Assembly: GCF_022524485.1 (NCBI RefSeq)
Contig: NZ_JAKXMK010000006.1
Coordinates: forward strand, 294,015 to 358,014
DNA length: 64,000 nt
Origin: Pseudonocardia alaniniphila
GTDB taxonomy: Bacteria; Actinomycetota; Actinomycetes; Mycobacteriales; Pseudonocardiaceae
Reading direction: 5' to 3'
The translations under genes and the position numbers were made by a program. Shown one piece after another: positions 51,757 through 61,027 of this stretch. Within the stretch, counting starts at the first letter, position 1, and each line of letters opens with the position of its first letter. Under the pieces are notes generated by a model, which was given only the letters and a program-made list of their open reading frames with translations, was not told the origin of the DNA and did not search any database.

Positions 51757-52062
51757 TCAACGACGATCGGAGGGCCTCAGCCGACTTTGGTAGTCGGCCA
51801 CGCGCTGCGCCACCTGCTCGGTCAACCGGTGCACCTGGTCCAGCTGCGCCAGGGTCCTCCGCATGCCGATATCCCAGGTCTCGCGCAGCTCCTTCAGCGC
51901 ACACCGCGTCTCGTCGATCGCAACGGTCAGCTCATCACGCGCGCGGGGCCCCACTCTTCTCGGCACCTCCAGGTGTGGGAGTGCAGCATGCCGCCGAGCA
52001 GCGCGCCGCCGATGAGCAACGCGGCCGAGCTGATGATCAACAGTGGCCCCGGCCACTGTCAT
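51757..52062 (-). pseudogene. Membrane-anchor/coiled-coil protein remnant
   Basis: One frame gives ELTVAIDETRCALKELRETW and TLAQLDQVHRLTEQVAQRVA, a clear amphipathic helix. An upstream stretch in another frame (LIISSAALLIGGALLGGML) is a membrane helix. Together they look like a single-pass coiled-coil protein split by a frameshift. No family recognised. Confidence 0.35.
52041..52058. terminator. Hairpin CAGTGGCC-CC-GGCCACTG
   Basis: A perfect 8-bp inverted repeat with a 2-base centre, followed on the plus strand by TCATTTTAG. It lies about 180 bases beyond the 3' end of the beta-propeller gene. It could terminate transcripts from either side, but the distance makes the assignment uncertain. 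The rest of 52063-52241 shows nothing. Confidence 0.4.
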
Positions 52063-52241
52063 TTTAGTGGCGCCGTCGGACTGTCGTTCTACTGTCGTTC
52101 AACACCTCACCGCTAGGTTGCATCTGACCAGCTTGTTCGCGGTCACTCCACCCGCGGGTAGGCCTGCCTCCGCAAGATCGATGAGCCTAGTTCCGAGGCC
52201 GTCACCTGCGGCAATCTCGATCCAGCGGATCTGCTGCCGGA

Positions 52242-53513
52242 TCAGAATCCGGCCAAACCCTGCGGACTGTTCAGCGGAATACTCACCTCGGTGACCTCTT
52301 TCAGGGAGTCGTCCGGCTGTACGGCATAACCCACCAGCTTTGCCGCGTTCCCGAAGATCTGATACAGATAAGCACCGTCAGGCGTCAGGAAACTGTCAGT
52401 CGGACCACCGGTTACATTGCCGTTGAGCGCGCGGAACTTGCCGCTTCCGGGAACCGCCGCGCTGGCCGGATCCTGCGCAACAGTCAGCGCGTTGCCATTG
52501 ATGTGATAGCTCACGATATAGCTGTACCCGAAGACGGTGGCAAATATAGACCGATCGTCCGGAGAAACTGACAACCAGCACATCTCAGTTGGCTTGCCAG
52601 CGTCCGTGTTTATTGCCACAACCGAGCCGAAGGAAAGTCGGCCCGCCTCGTCGACGGTTCCCATGACCACTCCGTCACCAACGGCCGCGCCAACGACGAA
52701 CGTGTCGGGCCGATTGTGCAGGAAGGCGATGAAAAACGGGGATCCGGCGTGCGCATCATAGAACGTTGGCGTCCCGAGCGCGCCGTCCTCACCTACCGGG
52801 AATGCGATGATACCGTCGGGGTCCGGCGCGTTCGTAGCGAGGGATTTGGGATTTCCATCGGCCCCGTGGAGCCAGAGGATGGCCGAGCCGTCCGGATTCG
52901 CGGTGGGCGGTTGGTCGAACACGGTGCCGACGAGGAGGATCGTCTCGTCAGGCGAGAGACTGAGCATGGTCGAGACACGATCGGTCTTGTCGTGAGTGTT
53001 CACCGAGTACCGTTCCACGCGCGGGGTGAGCAGACCATCGCGGTCGACGGACATCAGTCGCACGTGGTCAGGTCCGAACGCGTGCAGCACGAACAGTGTA
53101 CGGCTCGACGGGGCGTAGGCGAGCGATTTCGCGGTCCCGCTCGGCCCCACCACGGCGTTCCCAGTCGGCTTGACGTCCAGGAGTGCGAGTCCGCCGTCTT
53201 CGTCGACGCTTAAGCTGGATACCGTGTTGTCGCCGCCGTTGGTGACGAACAGAAACTTTCGATCCGATGTGAGGATGACGCTTCTCGCACTCTCGAAGCC
53301 ACTCGGCGCGGCGGCCTGGCCACTGATCGGGCTGAACTCCCCCGCTCCGCTGCCGCCCGTGCGGACACGCTCTACCTCCCTGATGTCACCGTCGGCGGAG
53401 CGGGAGTAATGGATGACAACATTCTGCTTCTCGTTCGTCTGCATGTAGATATGACCGGACCGCGATTCCCGGTCGGTACGTTCACTCATTGTCGTGCTCT
53501 GCTGATCCGACAT
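52242..53513 (-). CDS. Beta-propeller protein (lactonase/YncE-like)
   Basis: The 423-residue protein shows repeated propeller blades with SVILTSDRKFLFVTNGGDNT, SLAYAPSSRTLFVLHAF, LSLSPDETILLVGTV, LSVSPDDRSIFATVFGYSYI and FLTPDGAYLYQIFG, as in 6-phosphogluconolactonase-like/YncE propellers. No signal peptide is visible, so it seems cytoplasmic. GGGGAG lies about nine bases upstream of the ATG; an internal ATG eight residues on is possible. Its GC content is somewhat lower than that of its neighbours, suggesting transfer. Substrate unknown. Confidence 0.8.
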   Translation of the reverse strand: MSDQQSTTMSERTDRESRSGHIYMQTNEKQNVVIHYSRSADGDIREVERVRTGGSGAGEFSPISGQAAAPSGFESARSVILTSDRKFLFVTNGGDNTVSSLSVDEDGGLALLDVKPTGNAVVGPSGTAKSLAYAPSSRTLFVLHAFGPDHVRLMSVDRDGLLTPRVERYSVNTHDKTDRVSTMLSLSPDETILLVGTVFDQPPTANPDGSAILWLHGADGNPKSLATNAPDPDGIIAFPVGEDGALGTPTFYDAHAGSPFFIAFLHNRPDTFVVGAAVGDGVVMGTVDEAGRLSFGSVVAINTDAGKPTEMCWLSVSPDDRSIFATVFGYSYIVSYHINGNALTVAQDPASAAVPGSGKFRALNGNVTGGPTDSFLTPDGAYLYQIFGNAAKLVGYAVQPDDSLKEVTEVSIPLNSPQGLAGF

Positions 53514-54132
53514 CTCTAACTCCCCGTGTCCGGTTCGGCCGGTATATCGGCCGCAGGTCGGATGGACATACAGCGGAACCGCTTCGTCGTCGAGCGGTTG
53601 GCTGTTCCCGCAAGATTACACCCGGTCGCGCACGCACCTCTGACTGTCACCAGCTCCGATAGTTGTTGGTTGAGCTTCGGGTCCCGCGCGTTTCTCCGGT
53701 TTTGGGTCGAAAAGGGGGCATCGTGGTCGCGGACTGTCGTCGAAACCCGCAGGTATTGACGCCGTGACCAGAGTTTTTTCGATACCTGCACGCCGGGTAG
53801 GCACGGGGCGTATCCCGCGGCGCCACCGAAACGCACCCGGTGGCCGACAGCTCGTCCCGGTCGAGCTCGTCGTACCGGCTGAGTTACCGGAGGTCACCTT
53901 CGGGAAGGCTCGGGCACGTCCAATCCAATCGGCGGTCCATTGGAGATGGTGCGCTTGTGGGACACGTGCACCTTCGGCGCGCAGTGGCGTCGTGCGCAGT
54001 ATCGTGCCGGTCCCGGCCGCGGGAAGGATCCTCGGAAGCGGAACGGGGATTCTGGGCAGTCGGGTTCCCTGGATCACGGCGAGCGGGCCGGCTCGGGGTT
54101 GCGCGGCCGTCCAGGACGACCGGCAGAGCCCG
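53514..54132. other. Long stretch without a recognisable gene
   Basis: Open frames here have no family resemblance and no good start sites. The segment probably contains the beta-propeller promoter at its left and eroded DNA elsewhere. Confidence 0.45.
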
Positions 54133-54290
54133 TCAGGCCTGGGCGGTGGGCCGGACGATGACCTCGTTCACGTCGGTGCGCAGGTGGGCGGCCTCTCCCC
54201 CGCCATCGGTGATGCGGCCGGCCAGAGCCTCCAGCCGCTCCGACCCGCGCGCCCCGAATACGACCCTCGCGCCACCGCCGCTACGACGGC
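54133..54290 (-). pseudogene. SDR gene collapsed by an internal deletion
   Basis: Reading the minus strand gives GGARVVFGARGSERLEALAG, RITDGGGEAAHLRTD, followed immediately by VNEVIVRPTAQA and a stop. The first part is the beta2-alpha2 region of a classical SDR. The second is the extreme C-terminus of the same family (DVNEVIVRPTAQ). About 180 central residues, including the Tyr-Lys active site, are missing, and the Gly-rich start is also absent. Confidence 0.6.
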
Positions 54291-54611
54291 GTCTTCATGG
54301 GCTTCTGGATCTCACACGTGCCCTGGAACCGCTTCTCGGACTTCTGGACTCGTGTCGATCACAGTCTGCGTCCCGGCGGCCGAGTGCTGTTCGTCGACGA
54401 CGCCTTCCGCACCGAGGAGGAGCTCATAGAGGGAGAGGCTTCAACGACCATCCAGCGCCGACTAGGCGACGGCACCCCGCATCGCGCGGTGAAAGTGCCT
54501 CACAGCCCCGAGAGACTCGAGCGGGAGCTTGCGGCGCTGGGATGGAACATCCAGGTGCACCCGACCAGCGGACCCTCCTACCGGAGAACAGGCGGACGGA
54601 GCTCCGACTGA
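54282..54611 (+). pseudogene. C-terminal fragment of a class I methyltransferase
   Basis: The frame contains YDGVFMGFWISHVPWNRFSD, LRPGGRVLFVDDAFR and VPHSPERLERELAALGWNI, matching the second half of a SAM-dependent methyltransferase. Motif I (the SAM-binding GxGxG) is absent because the 5' half has been replaced by the SDR debris. It might be translated from the ATG at 54297 but cannot bind SAM normally. Confidence 0.65.
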
Positions 54612-54933
54612 CACGCTTGTGGGCTTTGTCGTAGCGGCGCCGTTGTTAGTCGTGGCGCTTGTAACGCTGTGAATCGGATAACATCGATCGGCCATCGACG
54701 AGGCCTCGCCGGGACATCGTGCAACAACCTGCGCACGGGAGCCACGATGAGCTATGACGATCGCCACCCCGTCCGCTCTGATACCGCGACGGACCCGACG
54801 GTGTATGCCGTAAGTCATCCCACAACGAGCAAGTTACGCATTTCGAGATCTGCCACGCGGGCGGCGACGCGCTTAGGATCGGATTAGCTTCCGACGTATG
54901 AGCTCTTGCACAAAACAACACTTGGAGAAGTCT
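54612..54933. other. Upstream region of the TauD-like gene
   Basis: No gene recognised. The sequence is less GC-rich than average and should contain the promoter of the following dioxygenase gene. TTGGAGAAG at 54922-54930 is its ribosome site. Confidence 0.4.
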
Positions 54934-55905
54934 GTGACTGCAGTCAGACCCGCGAGGACAAGCGTCGTTCAGCTGGACGCGGACGACGAGAGATCGTGGT
55001 GGGCCCTTGAGAAGGATTCCATTCTTGCAGCGCTGGCCGACCACTACAGCGGCGAGGTCGCAGGTGAGGCCCTGATCCCACCGCGGGAACCGGCGGACCT
55101 GCGCACCCGATTTCAAGAGGCCGCTCCACGCCTGACCGCTCTTACAGAGCGGATTCGCAGGACGTTCGATGAGGACCAGCCCGCCGCGGTGATGATTCCG
55201 AAGCTCGGCCTGAACGCGGCGGGCGTCGACGAGAAGCGCAAGGGAACCTTCGCACTCGCCGTGCTGCTGGGCGACCCCACTGCGAACATTCCGTTCGACA
55301 ACGTACTCTGGGACGTCAAGAACAAGAGTGGTGAGAAATCCGGCCATGCGAGCTTCTCGGAGAGCGATCGCAAGGCGGTCTATCACACCGACAGCGCATC
55401 CCTGCCCATCCCGGAGCACTTCTTCTTTCTGTACGCCGTACGCGCTGCGAACTGCGGAGGCGGAATCTCGCTACTGCGCGACGGACGGATCCTCAAGCAG
55501 CAGCTCGAGCAGACCTCCGAGGGTCGTGAGGCAGTTCGAGTGCTCAGCCAGACAAAGCTCCCGAAGCGGATGCCCGAAGCGTTCAAGAAGCACGCCGACG
55601 TCGCAGACGACGGAAACTTCTACGCGCCGGTCATCTCCGACGTGGAACCGATGTGGCGCTGGCGAGAGAAGGGGCTCCGGAAGGGCCTCGCCGCCAACCC
55701 AGAGTACGATACGCCGGAGGTACGACAGGCCTTGACGACCTTGACCGACCTGCTCGACAACGGCACGGACGAGATTCGGACGGTGATTCCCACCGACGGC
55801 ATCCTGATCGTCGACAACCACATCACGCTGCATGGGCGCACGGCGTTCACCGATCCCGAGCGCCACCTCCTGCGCTTGCGCTTCCACAAGCCCGGCACAC
55901 TGTGA
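54934..55905 (+). CDS. TauD/TfdA-like Fe(II)/2-oxoglutarate dioxygenase
   Basis: The 323-residue protein has the iron motif HxD in VYHTDSASLPIPEHFFFLYA (His151, Asp153) and a distal His plus 2-oxoglutarate-binding Arg in NHITLHGRTAFTDPERHLLR. This is the arrangement of TauD/clavaminate-synthase-like oxygenases. The substrate is unknown. The GTG at 54934 has GGAGA upstream; an ATG at 54898 lacks one. Base composition is less GC-rich than the surroundings, hinting at transfer. No biosynthetic neighbours are intact. Confidence 0.85.
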   Translation: MTAVRPARTSVVQLDADDERSWWALEKDSILAALADHYSGEVAGEALIPPREPADLRTRFQEAAPRLTALTERIRRTFDEDQPAAVMIPKLGLNAAGVDEKRKGTFALAVLLGDPTANIPFDNVLWDVKNKSGEKSGHASFSESDRKAVYHTDSASLPIPEHFFFLYAVRAANCGGGISLLRDGRILKQQLEQTSEGREAVRVLSQTKLPKRMPEAFKKHADVADDGNFYAPVISDVEPMWRWREKGLRKGLAANPEYDTPEVRQALTTLTDLLDNGTDEIRTVIPTDGILIVDNHITLHGRTAFTDPERHLLRLRFHKPGTL

Positions 55906-56420
55906 CCGCGTAGCCGCCCCGGTTGTCCGGGGTGTCGACGGTGATGAGGGAGCGTGCGATCGCTTGCCCGGACGCGCCGTGGAGCCGAGCTCGTGATCAG
56001 TGATACCGGGATCTGTCTGGGTGGCTCTGACGGTCCGCCGGAAGTCGGAACCGCAGGGCCACCCGCTGGTCACCAACAGAGAGGCGTCAGCGGAGGATGA
56101 TCAGGCGGCGCGGTATGAGCCAGGGGCAGCCGGCGTCCTGGCTCGTCTCGCGCGCATCGGCGGGGCTGAACACGAGGAATACTGCGCGTTCAGATATTGA
56201 CCTTCACCGGCAGCGTGAGCCCGGTGATGTCTCACCCCCCTGACCCCTTCCCCGCGTGAGTCAGTAGTACGTCATCAGCCGTCATTCGCCCCGGCACGTG
56301 AGCCCTGCTGATTCACGTCGCGGTTCGACGATCCTCAGTTCAGAACCAAGCGCGCGCGTCGCACGTAGCCGTGGTCTACGCGCGACGCGCGGCTGTCCCG
56401 TCCCGCTAGTCTTTCCGATC
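55906..56420. other. Intergenic region between TauD-like and CoaD-like genes
   Basis: A small hairpin follows the TauD-like stop; otherwise there is nothing I can assign. A 66-codon frame (56000-56200) has no resemblance to known proteins. Confidence 0.4.
55917..55932 (+). terminator. Small hairpin CCCCGG-TTGT-CCGGGG
   Basis: A 6-bp perfect stem with a 4-base loop, 12 bases after the TauD-like stop. A possible weak terminator. Confidence 0.4.
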
Positions 56421-56840
56421 ATGCGAGCCCTCTTCCCAAGATCCTTCGACCCGGTCACTCGAGGACACCAGGACGTTCTCCGCCGCGCCGCGCCCCTGTT
56501 CGACGAGGTCGTCGTCTGCGTGATGTTCAATTCGAACAAGACTGGCCGCTTCCCGACCGCCGAGCGGCTGGACCGGCTCCGCACGGCGGCAAATGGCCTG
56601 AGCAACGTCACGATCGACTCCCACGTCGGTGGCCTGCTGGTCGACTACTGCCGCCGAGTCGGAATCGACGTCGTCATCCGCGGAGTCCGCAACAGTCACG
56701 ACCTGGACTACGAGATGCCGATGGCCTACATGAACCACGAACTAGCCGGAATCGAAACGTTCTTCATCGCCGCAGACCCCGCCCAGGCCTACATCTCCTC
56801 CACCCTCGTCACCGCGATGACTCAACAAGACCTTCTCTGA
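56421..56840 (+). CDS. Short CoaD-like nucleotidyltransferase (phosphopantetheine adenylyltransferase paralogue)
   Basis: The 139-residue protein has the nucleotidyltransferase T-x-G-H motif (Thr13-Arg-Gly-His16), FDEVVVCVMFNSNKTGRFPT, GLLVDYCRRVGIDVVIRGVR and ISSTLV near the end, all as in CoaD. It differs from housekeeping CoaD: PGSFDP is PRSFDP, and the last 20 or so residues after ISSTLV are missing or replaced. It may be a diverged cytidylyl/adenylyltransferase or a decaying copy; a normal coaD is expected elsewhere. Confidence 0.75.
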   Translation: MRALFPRSFDPVTRGHQDVLRRAAPLFDEVVVCVMFNSNKTGRFPTAERLDRLRTAANGLSNVTIDSHVGGLLVDYCRRVGIDVVIRGVRNSHDLDYEMPMAYMNHELAGIETFFIAADPAQAYISSTLVTAMTQQDLL

Positions 56841-57254
56841 ACTGAGGTTTCATCGCGACCGGATAGTGATCTTCACCGCCAACCACGCCCATCCGGTCAT
56901 GTCACTGCCCCACCAGTACATCATCGGAATCTCCTCACTACGTGGTGCCGATTCTCCGATCAGGTCATCCTGCGCTGTGTGGGCACGACAGGATCAGAGG
57001 ACGAGGTCCCTTCCGCCGCCACAGGACCTTGCTGCCGCTTCCCTTCCTCGAATCGCCAGGCCACACGTCCTCCGAGCCGGCGAAGCGAGGCTGCCTCTCC
57101 ACCTCCTTGCTCGACAACCCACGAGATCGCACAGGGGGAATCCGCCCAGCTGTTGACCCCTCCCCCGGCGCGAGGGCCGAGCGCTGTTTCTTCACCTGCA
57201 ACGAGGCGCCCCATCGTCTTTTCCCGATGAGGCCACCGGCTCGAGAGGGGTGAA
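56841..57254. other. Intergenic stretch without a recognisable gene
   Basis: Frames on both strands look non-coding (Ser/Arg/Pro-rich, no ribosome sites). Confidence 0.4.
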
Positions 57255-57446
57255 TCATGCTCGCGAAGCCGGGCGGGGGTTGGCAACGACATTCGTCGTC
57301 CCCTGCTCGAGCGTGCCGATACGCACATTGCTGAAGTCGTGAACCACTCCGTCGACATCCGCCCTACCTATACGAGTACCGCTGTGGTCACGGACCACTC
57401 CGTCCGCCGCAGCCGTGCCGATCCTCACTCCGCTGAAGTCATACAT
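57255..57446 (-). CDS. Small beta-flower-like repeat protein
   Basis: The 63-residue frame consists of three near repeats of about 19 residues: YDFSGVRIGTAAADGVV, RDHSGTRIGRADVDGVV and HDFSNVRIGTLEQG. This resembles the small 4-fold beta-flower proteins built from xDxSGxxIG units. I start at the ATG (57446) at the first repeat; TTG at 57497 or GTG at 57479 would add a charged leader. Function unknown. Confidence 0.5.
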   Translation of the reverse strand: MYDFSGVRIGTAAADGVVRDHSGTRIGRADVDGVVHDFSNVRIGTLEQGTTNVVANPRPASRA

Positions 57447-57589
57447 GCTGCGCTCAGCACCCCTCTCCTGCTCGATCACCTTGCGCGTCGACCCCAACTC
57501 TCGGCCGACACCGGCGGCACCGGGACGGGTCGAAGGATGTGCGACACGGGGGCGAGGGTCCTTCGGGGGACAGCGACGACCGGGCGCAC

Positions 57590-57978
57590 TGGTCGTCTAC
57601 GCCGCGCTACGCCTGATCGACGTGAACGAGTTCCGCCGCTTCGCCCGCATCCACCGCTCCGAACCGGCCCTCGCGCTGGCGACCACCATCGCGGTGCCGG
57701 CCATCAGCGTGCGTTACGGGGTGCTCGTCGTCGTCGGCCTGTCGATCCTCGACCGGCTGCGCCGCGTCCGGCACCCGCACGACGGGATCCTCGGATTCGC
57801 GCCGGGATGCACGACATGGACGGCTACCCGGCCGCGACGACCGTGCCGGGGGTCGTCGGCCACCGGTACGACGCGCCGCTGTGTTTCGCCGACGCCGAGA
57901 ACTTCCGGTGCCGTGCACTCGCCGCGGTGGACACCGCCGCACCGCCGGCTCGATGGGCTGCTGCTCAACACGGGATGA
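57590..57978 (+). pseudogene. SulP anion transporter remnant (last helix and start of STAS domain)
   Basis: One frame reads VVYAALRLIDVNEFRRFARI, ALALATTIAVPAISVRYGVL and VVVGLSILDRLRRVRHPHDG. The next gives DGYPAATTVPGVVGHRYDAP, LCFADAENFRCRALAAVD. This is the end of the SulP membrane domain and the beginning of its STAS domain. The other helices are missing and the two halves are out of frame. Confidence 0.65.
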
Positions 57979-58077
57979 GACAGCCGGCGCCCTGCGTGGC
58001 GCGTCCGCACACGTCAAGCCGGCCGAAGCCGAACGTGCCCGGTCGTCGATCTGGATCCGCCGTGCCACGATGGGACG

Positions 58078-59250
58078 ATGGCGGGATCGGTGGATCTTGC
58101 AGGTGGCTCGGGCTACGGCGTCCCGGGGTCGCGCGGCCGGGCGAGTCCGCTCGACGTGCTGAAACTGGCGGGTGCGCCGTTGCCGCTGACGATTCCTGCC
58201 CGGATCTACGTCTGCGGTATCACTCCTTATGACGTGACGCATCTGGGCCACGCTTCGACGTTCGTGTGGGCCGATGTGATCGGGCGAGTGGTCCGCATGA
58301 CGGGTGTCGACACGGTTGTCACGCGCAACGTCACCGACGTGGATGACGTGTTGACGCGCACGGCCGCCGAACGCGGTCGCCCCTATGACGAGTTCGGCCT
58401 CATGCAGGAGTACTACTTCGACCGGGACATGCGTGCGCTCCACGTCCGGGCCCCGACGCACACCCCGCATGCACGCCATCACATCGAGCACGTGGTCAGG
58501 TTGTCATCGGCGCTACTGGCGGCGGGTGCTGCATACGAACGCGACGGGCACGTGTTCTTCCGCGGCGCCGACGTGCCGAGCGCGGTGGGCTTGCCGAGGG
58601 ACGAAGCGTTGGCGCTGTCGTCGGAGTACGGGGACCGGCCGGACGACGACCTGCGGGACGACCCGTTCGACGTTGCCGTCTGGCATCCCGCCGCCAGCGG
58701 CGATCCGGCGTGGCCGAGCCCGTGGGGAGCCGGGCGTCCGGGCTGGCATGCGGAGTGTGCAGCGATGGCGCTCGCCACGCTCGGCGGCGTCGTGGATGTG
58801 CTCATCGGGGGCGCCGACCTGGCGTTCCCGCACCACGCGTACCAAGTTGCGTTGGCTCGGGCCGCCCTAGGCGTTACCCCGTTCGCGAGGCGAGAGGTCC
58901 GGGTGGGAACGGTCGGCCTCGACGGACTCAAGATGGCCAAATCCACGGGGAACCTCGTGCTGATCAGCGATCTCTTGCGTGACGCATCGGGTGCAGCCGT
59001 ACGTCTCATGCTGCTGGACAGACGGTGGAACGAGGCATGGGACTATCAGCCGAACGCGCTCCAGGATGCGTCACGGCTGCTGGAGGATCTGTACACAGCA
59101 GCCGGCAGTCGTGGTACATCCGCAGCTGCGGTCACCGGAGTACGCGCCGCCCTTCTCGACGATCTCGACGTGCCGACCGCCGTTCGGATCGCGGTCGAGG
59201 CAGGCGGGGACGCCGCCCGCCAGGTCATCCGCACGCTCGCGCTGCAGTAG
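58078..59250 (+). CDS. MshC/cysteinyl-tRNA-synthetase-like ligase
   Basis: The 390-residue protein has the class I synthetase core: zinc-ligand Cys in YVCGITPYDVTHLGHASTF (HIGH motif HLGH), NVTDVDDVL, GRPGWHAECAAMALATLGG with a second zinc Cys, FPHHAYQVALARA and KMAKSTGNLVL (KMSKS variant). It lacks the tRNA-anticodon-binding domain. Length and the C-terminal LLDDLDVPTAVRIAVEAGGD resemble MshC, which joins cysteine to GlcN-inositol in mycothiol synthesis. Sequence differences from canonical MshC suggest a paralogue, perhaps adenylating cysteine for another acceptor. Confidence 0.82.
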   Translation: MAGSVDLAGGSGYGVPGSRGRASPLDVLKLAGAPLPLTIPARIYVCGITPYDVTHLGHASTFVWADVIGRVVRMTGVDTVVTRNVTDVDDVLTRTAAERGRPYDEFGLMQEYYFDRDMRALHVRAPTHTPHARHHIEHVVRLSSALLAAGAAYERDGHVFFRGADVPSAVGLPRDEALALSSEYGDRPDDDLRDDPFDVAVWHPAASGDPAWPSPWGAGRPGWHAECAAMALATLGGVVDVLIGGADLAFPHHAYQVALARAALGVTPFARREVRVGTVGLDGLKMAKSTGNLVLISDLLRDASGAAVRLMLLDRRWNEAWDYQPNALQDASRLLEDLYTAAGSRGTSAAAVTGVRAALLDDLDVPTAVRIAVEAGGDAARQVIRTLALQ

Positions 59251-59396
59251 CACCCCCGACGGCCGGCCCTTGTGCGCGCCCTCGTGGTGACGCTCCGGCC
59301 AGGGTGGTCGCGGGGTCCGAGCCCACGACAACTGGCGTGGCATCCGGCATGAACAACGGAACGCATTCGGACTCGCCCGCGCGTCCCTGACGCCCG

Positions 59397-60560
59397 CTAG
59401 GCTGCCCCGTCCCGTGATGCCGTCGGTCCGGAGCCGCGCCGCAGGGCTTGCAGCTCGACGATCCGCTGGAGATCGGACGAGGTGATGACACCGGCGACGC
59501 GGCCGCCCTGCTCGACGACGAGCACGTCGCGGCCCGGCGCGATCGGTCGCTCCAGCGCTCGCTCCAGCGGGGTTTCCGCGTCGAGCCTGTGCTCGGGCGG
59601 CAGCGGCCGGGCCACGGCCTGGACGGTTGTGGTGAACCGGGACGCCGGGTCGACCGCAGCGAGATCGGTGAGGCGCAGGACGCCGACGGGCCGCCCGGAG
59701 AAATCCATCACGGGGAACACGCGGTGCCGGGGGCTGTCCGGGGCGAGCATCCGGTCGATGAGCGCCTGTACCGTCCACCAGCCTTCAGCCACCGCAGGTT
59801 CCCTCGACATCACATCAGCGGCCGTCAGGCCCTGGAGGCGCTCGGCGAGCACGCCATGGACGCGCTCTGCACCAGCCGCGAAACCGAGGAACCCACCGAC
59901 CAACAGGAGCCAGAGCCCATCCGAACGGCCCCTGAGTACCAGGAAGATCCCCAGTGCGGCGAGCAGGCCACCCAGGATCTGGCCGGCGCCGGCAGCAGCC
60001 CTGGTGGCGCGCTCACGATCACCGGTGGCCCACCAGATCACACCATGGAGGACACGGCCCCCGTCCAGCGGACTCCCGGGGAGCATGTTGAACACACCGA
60101 GCATGACGTTCACTGTTGCAAGCCAGGACAGGACCGCACCGATCAGAGCGGGTGCTCCGAGCCACGTGGTCGCCCATGCCACACCAGCGAAGAGGCCGGC
60201 CAGCGCGAGGCTTGTCAACGGGCCGACCAGAGCGATGCGAATCTCGGCAGCGGCTCGGGCCGGTTGCTGCTCCAGCTCGGAGACCCCGCCGAGTAGCCAC
60301 AGCGTGATCTGCCGGACGGCCAGCCCGGCGCGGCGCGCGACGAGTGCGTGAGCGAGTTCGTGCGCCAGCAAGGAGAGCACGAGCACCAAGGCCGCCACCG
60401 CGCCGGCAAGCACGTACACCGCCGGCACCCTGCCCGGCACCAGCACCGGCAGCACCGTCACCGCCAGCAGGTCTCCGAGAACCATGACGCCGACGAGCGC
60501 CGACCAGTGGGCGCCGACACGGATCCCGCAGATACGCCCGAACGACACCGTTGCCCGCAT
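59397..60560 (-). CDS. Site-2 protease with C-terminal CBS pair (Rip3/Rv2625c-like)
   Basis: The 387-residue membrane protein has the metalloprotease motif HExxH (His67-Glu68, AHELAHAL) and the second motif NMLPGSPLDGG that supplies the Asp ligand, within about six helices. Two CBS domains occupy about 235-375 (TAADVMSREPAVAEGWWTVQ; RDVLVVEQGGRVAGVITSSD). The start at 60560 has GGGAGG five bases upstream. The M. tuberculosis homologue belongs to the hypoxia/DosR regulon, and the Acg-type gene nearby fits that theme. Confidence 0.92.
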   Translation of the reverse strand: MRATVSFGRICGIRVGAHWSALVGVMVLGDLLAVTVLPVLVPGRVPAVYVLAGAVAALVLVLSLLAHELAHALVARRAGLAVRQITLWLLGGVSELEQQPARAAAEIRIALVGPLTSLALAGLFAGVAWATTWLGAPALIGAVLSWLATVNVMLGVFNMLPGSPLDGGRVLHGVIWWATGDRERATRAAAGAGQILGGLLAALGIFLVLRGRSDGLWLLLVGGFLGFAAGAERVHGVLAERLQGLTAADVMSREPAVAEGWWTVQALIDRMLAPDSPRHRVFPVMDFSGRPVGVLRLTDLAAVDPASRFTTTVQAVARPLPPEHRLDAETPLERALERPIAPGRDVLVVEQGGRVAGVITSSDLQRIVELQALRRGSGPTASRDGAA

Positions 60561-61027
60561 TGCGCCTCCCGCTCTGCACCTGCTCATCCGACGGACGGCC
60601 GCGCGCACGATGGTCGGCCGCGGCGGGCCAGATCGGCAGGGCCGGAAGGGCGCCGCCGACAGGACGCTTGACCTGAAACCGAACGGATTGCGTCCGTCCG
60701 CGCCGCTGAAACGCCGAGCGGCGCCCTGCTCGTCGTCCGGATCATCGGGATCTCACAACATCACGCCGGCCCGCGCCGTGGGCCGCCGGCGCCAGATCGC
60801 TGCGACGTCGAACGCGATGATCGCCCGAGGAGGCAGAGCGACACGCCGCCATCACGCTGCGCCACCTGCGCGAGGCCAAGTGCGTCTGGTCTCCGGGCTG
60901 CGCTGCTGCGGCGGCCCTCCTCAAGGCTGGCGGGAGGTGGCGGTAACCGGACGGGCCAGGGGCCCGGGGCCCGCGCCGAAGGGCATCGGGGACACCACTG
61001 CGAAACCTGTCCCGAGCCGAGGAGGGG
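60561..61027. other. Intergenic space between site-2 protease and Acg-type gene
   Basis: No gene recognised. A GGGCCGGAAGGGC stretch (about 60638-60650) is GC-rich and imperfectly palindromic but does not match the DosR box well. Confidence 0.4.

Noticed and set aside
56000..56200. 66-codon frame upstream of the CoaD-like gene
   Set aside because: Composition and lack of motifs suggest non-coding DNA.
60638..60650. GGGCCGGAAGGGC near the site-2 protease start as a second DosR/OsdR box
   Set aside because: The half-sites do not have the correct spacing or bases; left as a GC-rich palindrome-like stretch.
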